A stretch of DNA of 7,201 nucleotides from Verrucomicrobiota bacterium (lineage in GTDB: Bacteria; Verrucomicrobiota; Verrucomicrobiia; Chthoniobacterales; JAFAMB01): positions 1 through 7,201 of the forward strand of contig JAFAVN010000252.1 in assembly GCA_019242435.1 (NCBI GenBank), given 5' to 3'. A program made the position numbers and the translations under genes. Within the stretch, counting starts at the first letter, position 1, and each line of letters begins with the position of its first letter. The notes under the pieces are model-generated. The model saw nothing but the letters and a program-made list of their open reading frames with translations, was not told the origin of the DNA and did no database searches. Positions 4,531-7,201 of this stretch are shown in pieces.

Positions 4531-7201
4531 TCAGAAATACCGGTGCAAAAATTCCTTGATTCGTTCAAGCTGTTGGCTCGCGTTCGCGTACGCCTCTTCA
4601 GCCTGATCTAACTGCGCTGTTCGCCCCATGGCCTCGAGTTTTCGGAGTGCAGGCAAAACTGCTGTCATTCCACAATTGGCGCTCGATCCGAGAAGCTGAT
4701 GTGCACAACGCTCAACTTTGCTGGTTATGTCTGTGCGAAGGGCCACACCGAGATCCTCAACTAACTGATACGATTGCTCCAGGTAAAGGCGGATCATTTC
4801 CGGGAGTTCCTCAGGTCCTCCGACGAACTCGACGAATCGCTGTACATCAACCGGGGCATCTTCTGAACTTTCGGGAAGAGTAACTTGGTAAATGGAGCTA
4901 CCAGAGCTGAAAGCGGACCCTTGAGTCGCACTCTCAGAGCTAGCCAGATGTCGGTTGTCAGGTTGGTCCCTTGTATTCCAACGCTCCAGCACTGCCTGCA
5001 GTTCGTGTGTCCGAATCGGCTTGCTGAGATAATCATTCATACCGGCGGCCAGGCATTTCTCACGGTCTCCGAGCACGGCGTTAGCCGTGATCGCAACGAT
5101 GTGGATGGGCGATTTCGTTTGAGAACTTTGTTCCTTGATCCGTATCGCGCGCGTCGCCTCGAATCCATCCACCCTGGGCATCTGGCAATCCATTAGAATG
5201 ATATCGTAAGACTTTGATTGAAGCGTCTCGAGGACCTGTGCTCCATCCGTTACCACATCGGCGTCATATCCGAGCCTGTTTAGTTGACCCAAGGCAACTC
5301 GTTGATTGATATAGTTATCCTCGGCCAAGAGAATGCGGACGCCCGCAAAGGGGTAATCGGGCCGAGGAGCGCTTGTCGGCAGACTGAGCCGGTCTGAATC
5401 CGCCAGGTAGTCGCTGGCTGCAGCCTTGCCCATTACATTCACCAGGCAGTCAAACAACCGCGATTGTTTGATCGGTTTGACCAGGCAGGTCTCGATATTG
5501 GCAGAGGTTAATTCCTCGGGAGTACAGGGGAAGCCTAGAGAGGTCAGAAGGACTAGTCTAGTGCCGGCGATCGCCGGATCGGCCTTGATTGCGCGGGCGA
5601 GATCTAGTCCGTCCATTCCCGGCATCTGCCAATCCAGGAGAACCAGGTCATACGGCCTCCCCTCGCTCACCGCGTTGCGCAATTTTTGTAGCGCGTCCGG
5701 CGCGCTCCCGGCACTGCTGGTCTGAATTCTCCAGGCAACAATCTGCCGGCGCAAAATCTCACGATTAGTCGCGTTGTCATCTACTACCAGTGCTCGCACG
5801 GAGGACAAATCTCCATAGTATGTCTTGGTTGCATCGGCCGATACTCTTTCAAACCGCGCGGTAAACCAGAAAGTGGAGCCGTGTCCCAATTGGCTCTCGA
5901 CGCCGATTTCTCCCCGCATTAACTCGGTAAGCCGTTTCGCAATCATCAAGCCGAGCCCCGTGCCCTCATATCTAGGCGCCGCCGAATGACCTCCTTGACT
6001 GAACGCCTGGAAAAGCTGCGCCTGTACCTCAGGTGCGATCCCGATTCCGGTATCGTGAACGCAAAACTTCAAAACAGTCTCCGTTTCGGTTTCACTTTCC
6101 TGGCTGACCCGAACGACGACCTCTCCTCTGTCGGTGAACTTGATCGCGTTGCCGATCAAGTTGGTAAGAATTTGACGCACCCGCCCCGGATCTCCACGCA
6201 GGCGTCCGGGAATATCTGGTGCAACAGAGCTGACTAACTCAACTCGCTTTGCGGACGCGCGTGGAGCCAGGATGTCAAGGCTGCTTTCGATCGTTTCTAG
6301 CAGGTCGAAATTGACGAGTTCCAATGTCAATTTACCTGCCTCGATCTTGGAAAAGTCCAGAATGTCATTAACGATCGTCAAAAGCGACTCTGCGCTGAAA
6401 CGAATGGACTCGGCGAACTCGCGCTGCTCTGAACTCAATCTAGTATCCAGCAGCAGACCGGTCATTCCAATTACACCATTCATCGGAGTCCGGATCTCGT
6501 GGCTCATAATTGCCAGGAACTCACTTTTGGCGCGGGTCATCGCTTCGAGTTCAGCCGAGCGTCTGGTCAGTTCCTGATTGAGTCCGCGGACATGCTCGTC
6601 TCGTTGCTTGCGCTCGGTGATATCGCGGATCGCGCCGAAAACCAGCGTGCCCGCCTCGGCCTCGAGCGGTCTGAGGCTGATCTCCACCGGGAACTCCATT
6701 CCGTCTTTTCGCCGGCCGTAGAGTTCCAGGCCCTCACCCATCGGCCGCACTCTAGGCTGGGCGAAAAACTGCGTGCGGTATTTAAGGCTCCGTCCATGGA
6801 ATCGTTCCGGCATCAGAATCTCAATCTGCTGGCCAAGGAGCTGCTCTCGCTGGTAGCCAAACAGCTTCTCCACTTGAGCATTGACCAGCACGATCTTTCC
6901 TTGCCGGTTCATCACGATCATGGCATCCGGAGCCGATTCCAGCAGCCCGCGGAACTTCTGCTCGGCTTTCTTGCGCTCGGTGATATCGCGAATCGCGCCG
7001 GAAACCAGCACGCCCTCTTCGGTCTCCAGTGGGCTGAGGCTGATCTCGACCGGAAACTCCGTTCCGTCTTTGCGCAAGCCGTAGAGCTCCAGGCCCTCAC
7101 CCATCGGCCGCACTCGAGGCTGGTCGAAAAACTGCGTGCGGTATTCCGGATGTCGGCCACGAAATCGTTCCGGTACCAGAATCTCAATCTGCTGGCCAAG
7201 G
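4531..7201 (-). CDS. Hybrid sensor histidine kinase PAS-PAS-HisKA-HATPase-REC-REC-HPt, N-terminus beyond window
   Basis: A multistep phosphorelay kinase. The frame stays open to the right edge, giving at least 889 codons; the GTG at 7113-7111 is internal to a PAS repeat and is not the start. Residue numbers here count from that codon. A partial PAS/PAC lies up to about 48, a full PAS/PAC at about 50-169, and a short coiled linker at about 170-197. HisKA has phospho-acceptor H205 in SHEIRTPMNG. HATPase_c has N-box N322, DTGIGIA at 354-360 and GTGLGL at 384-389. Receiver 1 has D445/D446, D494, T524 and K546. Receiver 2 has E598/D599, D642, T676 and K698. After a Ser-rich linker at about 715-755 comes HPt with H805. 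All three relay stations are intact, implying H-D-H(-D) phosphotransfer to an external regulator not encoded here. The REC-REC-HPt tail recalls BarA/ArcB-type kinases. No membrane segment is visible in this part. It converges on the sugar operon and need not be related to it. Confidence 0.95.
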   Translation of the reverse strand, partial: LGQQIEILVPERFRGRHPEYRTQFFDQPRVRPMGEGLELYGLRKDGTEFPVEISLSPLETEEGVLVSGAIRDITERKKAEQKFRGLLESAPDAMIVMNRQGKIVLVNAQVEKLFGYQREQLLGQQIEILMPERFHGRSLKYRTQFFAQPRVRPMGEGLELYGRRKDGMEFPVEISLRPLEAEAGTLVFGAIRDITERKQRDEHVRGLNQELTRRSAELEAMTRAKSEFLAIMSHEIRTPMNGVIGMTGLLLDTRLSSEQREFAESIRFSAESLLTIVNDILDFSKIEAGKLTLELVNFDLLETIESSLDILAPRASAKRVELVSSVAPDIPGRLRGDPGRVRQILTNLIGNAIKFTDRGEVVVRVSQESETETETVLKFCVHDTGIGIAPEVQAQLFQAFSQGGHSAAPRYEGTGLGLMIAKRLTELMRGEIGVESQLGHGSTFWFTARFERVSADATKTYYGDLSSVRALVVDDNATNREILRRQIVAWRIQTSSAGSAPDALQKLRNAVSEGRPYDLVLLDWQMPGMDGLDLARAIKADPAIAGTRLVLLTSLGFPCTPEELTSANIETCLVKPIKQSRLFDCLVNVMGKAAASDYLADSDRLSLPTSAPRPDYPFAGVRILLAEDNYINQRVALGQLNRLGYDADVVTDGAQVLETLQSKSYDIILMDCQMPRVDGFEATRAIRIKEQSSQTKSPIHIVAITANAVLGDREKCLAAGMNDYLSKPIRTHELQAVLERWNTRDQPDNRHLASSESATQGSAFSSGSSIYQVTLPESSEDAPVDVQRFVEFVGGPEELPEMIRLYLEQSYQLVEDLGVALRTDITSKVERCAHQLLGSSANCGMTAVLPALRKLEAMGRTAQLDQAEEAYANASQQLERIKEFLHRYF
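6608..6970 (-). repeat. Tandem PAS/PAC repeat, downstream copy (complete period)
   Basis: One full 363-base period containing an entire PAS domain: ESAPDAMIVMNRQGKIVLVNA, the GYQREQLLGQ turn, then the PAC half ending in GAIRDITERK. Its 6608-6838 part matches the upstream copy; 6839-6970 can only be compared with sequence outside the window. The identical period and absence of gaps show in-frame duplication within the kinase gene. Confidence 0.88.
6971..7201 (-). repeat. Tandem PAS/PAC repeat, upstream copy (cut by window edge)
   Basis: This segment aligns without gaps to 6608-6838 at an offset of exactly 363 bases (121 codons). Counting by eye gives about 31 mismatches in 231 bases (about 87% identity) and 64 of 77 residues identical. 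It encodes the second half of a PAS fold plus PAC, with the landmarks LGQQIEIL, YRTQFF, RPMGEGLELYG and GAIRDITERK. The rest of this copy lies to the right of the window. Confidence 0.9.

Noticed and set aside
7111..7113. GTG as the start codon of the histidine kinase
   Set aside because: The frame is open through the window edge and the upstream 29 codons match the second PAS copy, so this GTG is the internal Val of the repeat.
6918..7199. Short - strand open frames over the PAS repeats (also 6567-6797)
   Set aside because: The two resemble each other only because both are the same alternate frame of the duplicated PAS DNA; they are not genes.

Overview
This is a bacterial window of moderate GC (roughly mid-50s % by eye), tightly packed with genes. 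It holds the 3' part of a sugar transport and catabolism operon on the + strand (1-4445), then an 85-base convergent gap, then a large hybrid histidine kinase on the - strand that runs off the right edge. The elaborate PAS / histidine kinase / receiver / receiver / HPt protein and the non-phosphorylative sugar genes suggest a free-living soil or environmental bacterium. The protein style recalls Acidobacteria, but that is an impression from sequence flavour and I cannot confirm it.

Left part (1-1442): the C-terminal two-thirds of an RbsC-type ABC sugar permease (cut by the left edge), followed by a single-domain RbsA/FrcA-type ATPase. A periplasmic sugar-binding protein would be expected just upstream, outside the window. 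Middle (1452-4445): three enzymes in order, a COG3618 amidohydrolase of the sugar-lactonase type, a Gfo/Idh/MocA NAD(P)-dependent oxidoreductase, and an enolase-superfamily sugar-acid dehydratase. Intergenic distances are 1-9 bases, so all five genes are almost certainly co-transcribed. The simplest combined reading is a non-phosphorylative route: sugar import, oxidation to the lactone (oxidoreductase), hydrolysis to the aldonic acid (lactonase), and dehydration to a 2-keto-3-deoxy acid (dehydratase). The sugar cannot be fixed from the sequence. L-fucose, L-rhamnose or another deoxy or aldose sugar are candidates by family. The later steps (aldolase or second dehydrogenase) are not in the window.

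Right part (4531-7201, - strand): a multistep phosphorelay kinase with at least two PAS domains, a HisKA dimerisation domain, an HATPase domain, two receiver domains and a C-terminal HPt domain. The two PAS units are a DNA-level tandem duplication with a 363-base period. The kinase converges on the operon and its coding order gives no evidence of a functional link to sugar use. No RNA genes, insertion sequences, CRISPR arrays or convincing terminators are seen. The operon promoter and the kinase promoter both lie outside the window.
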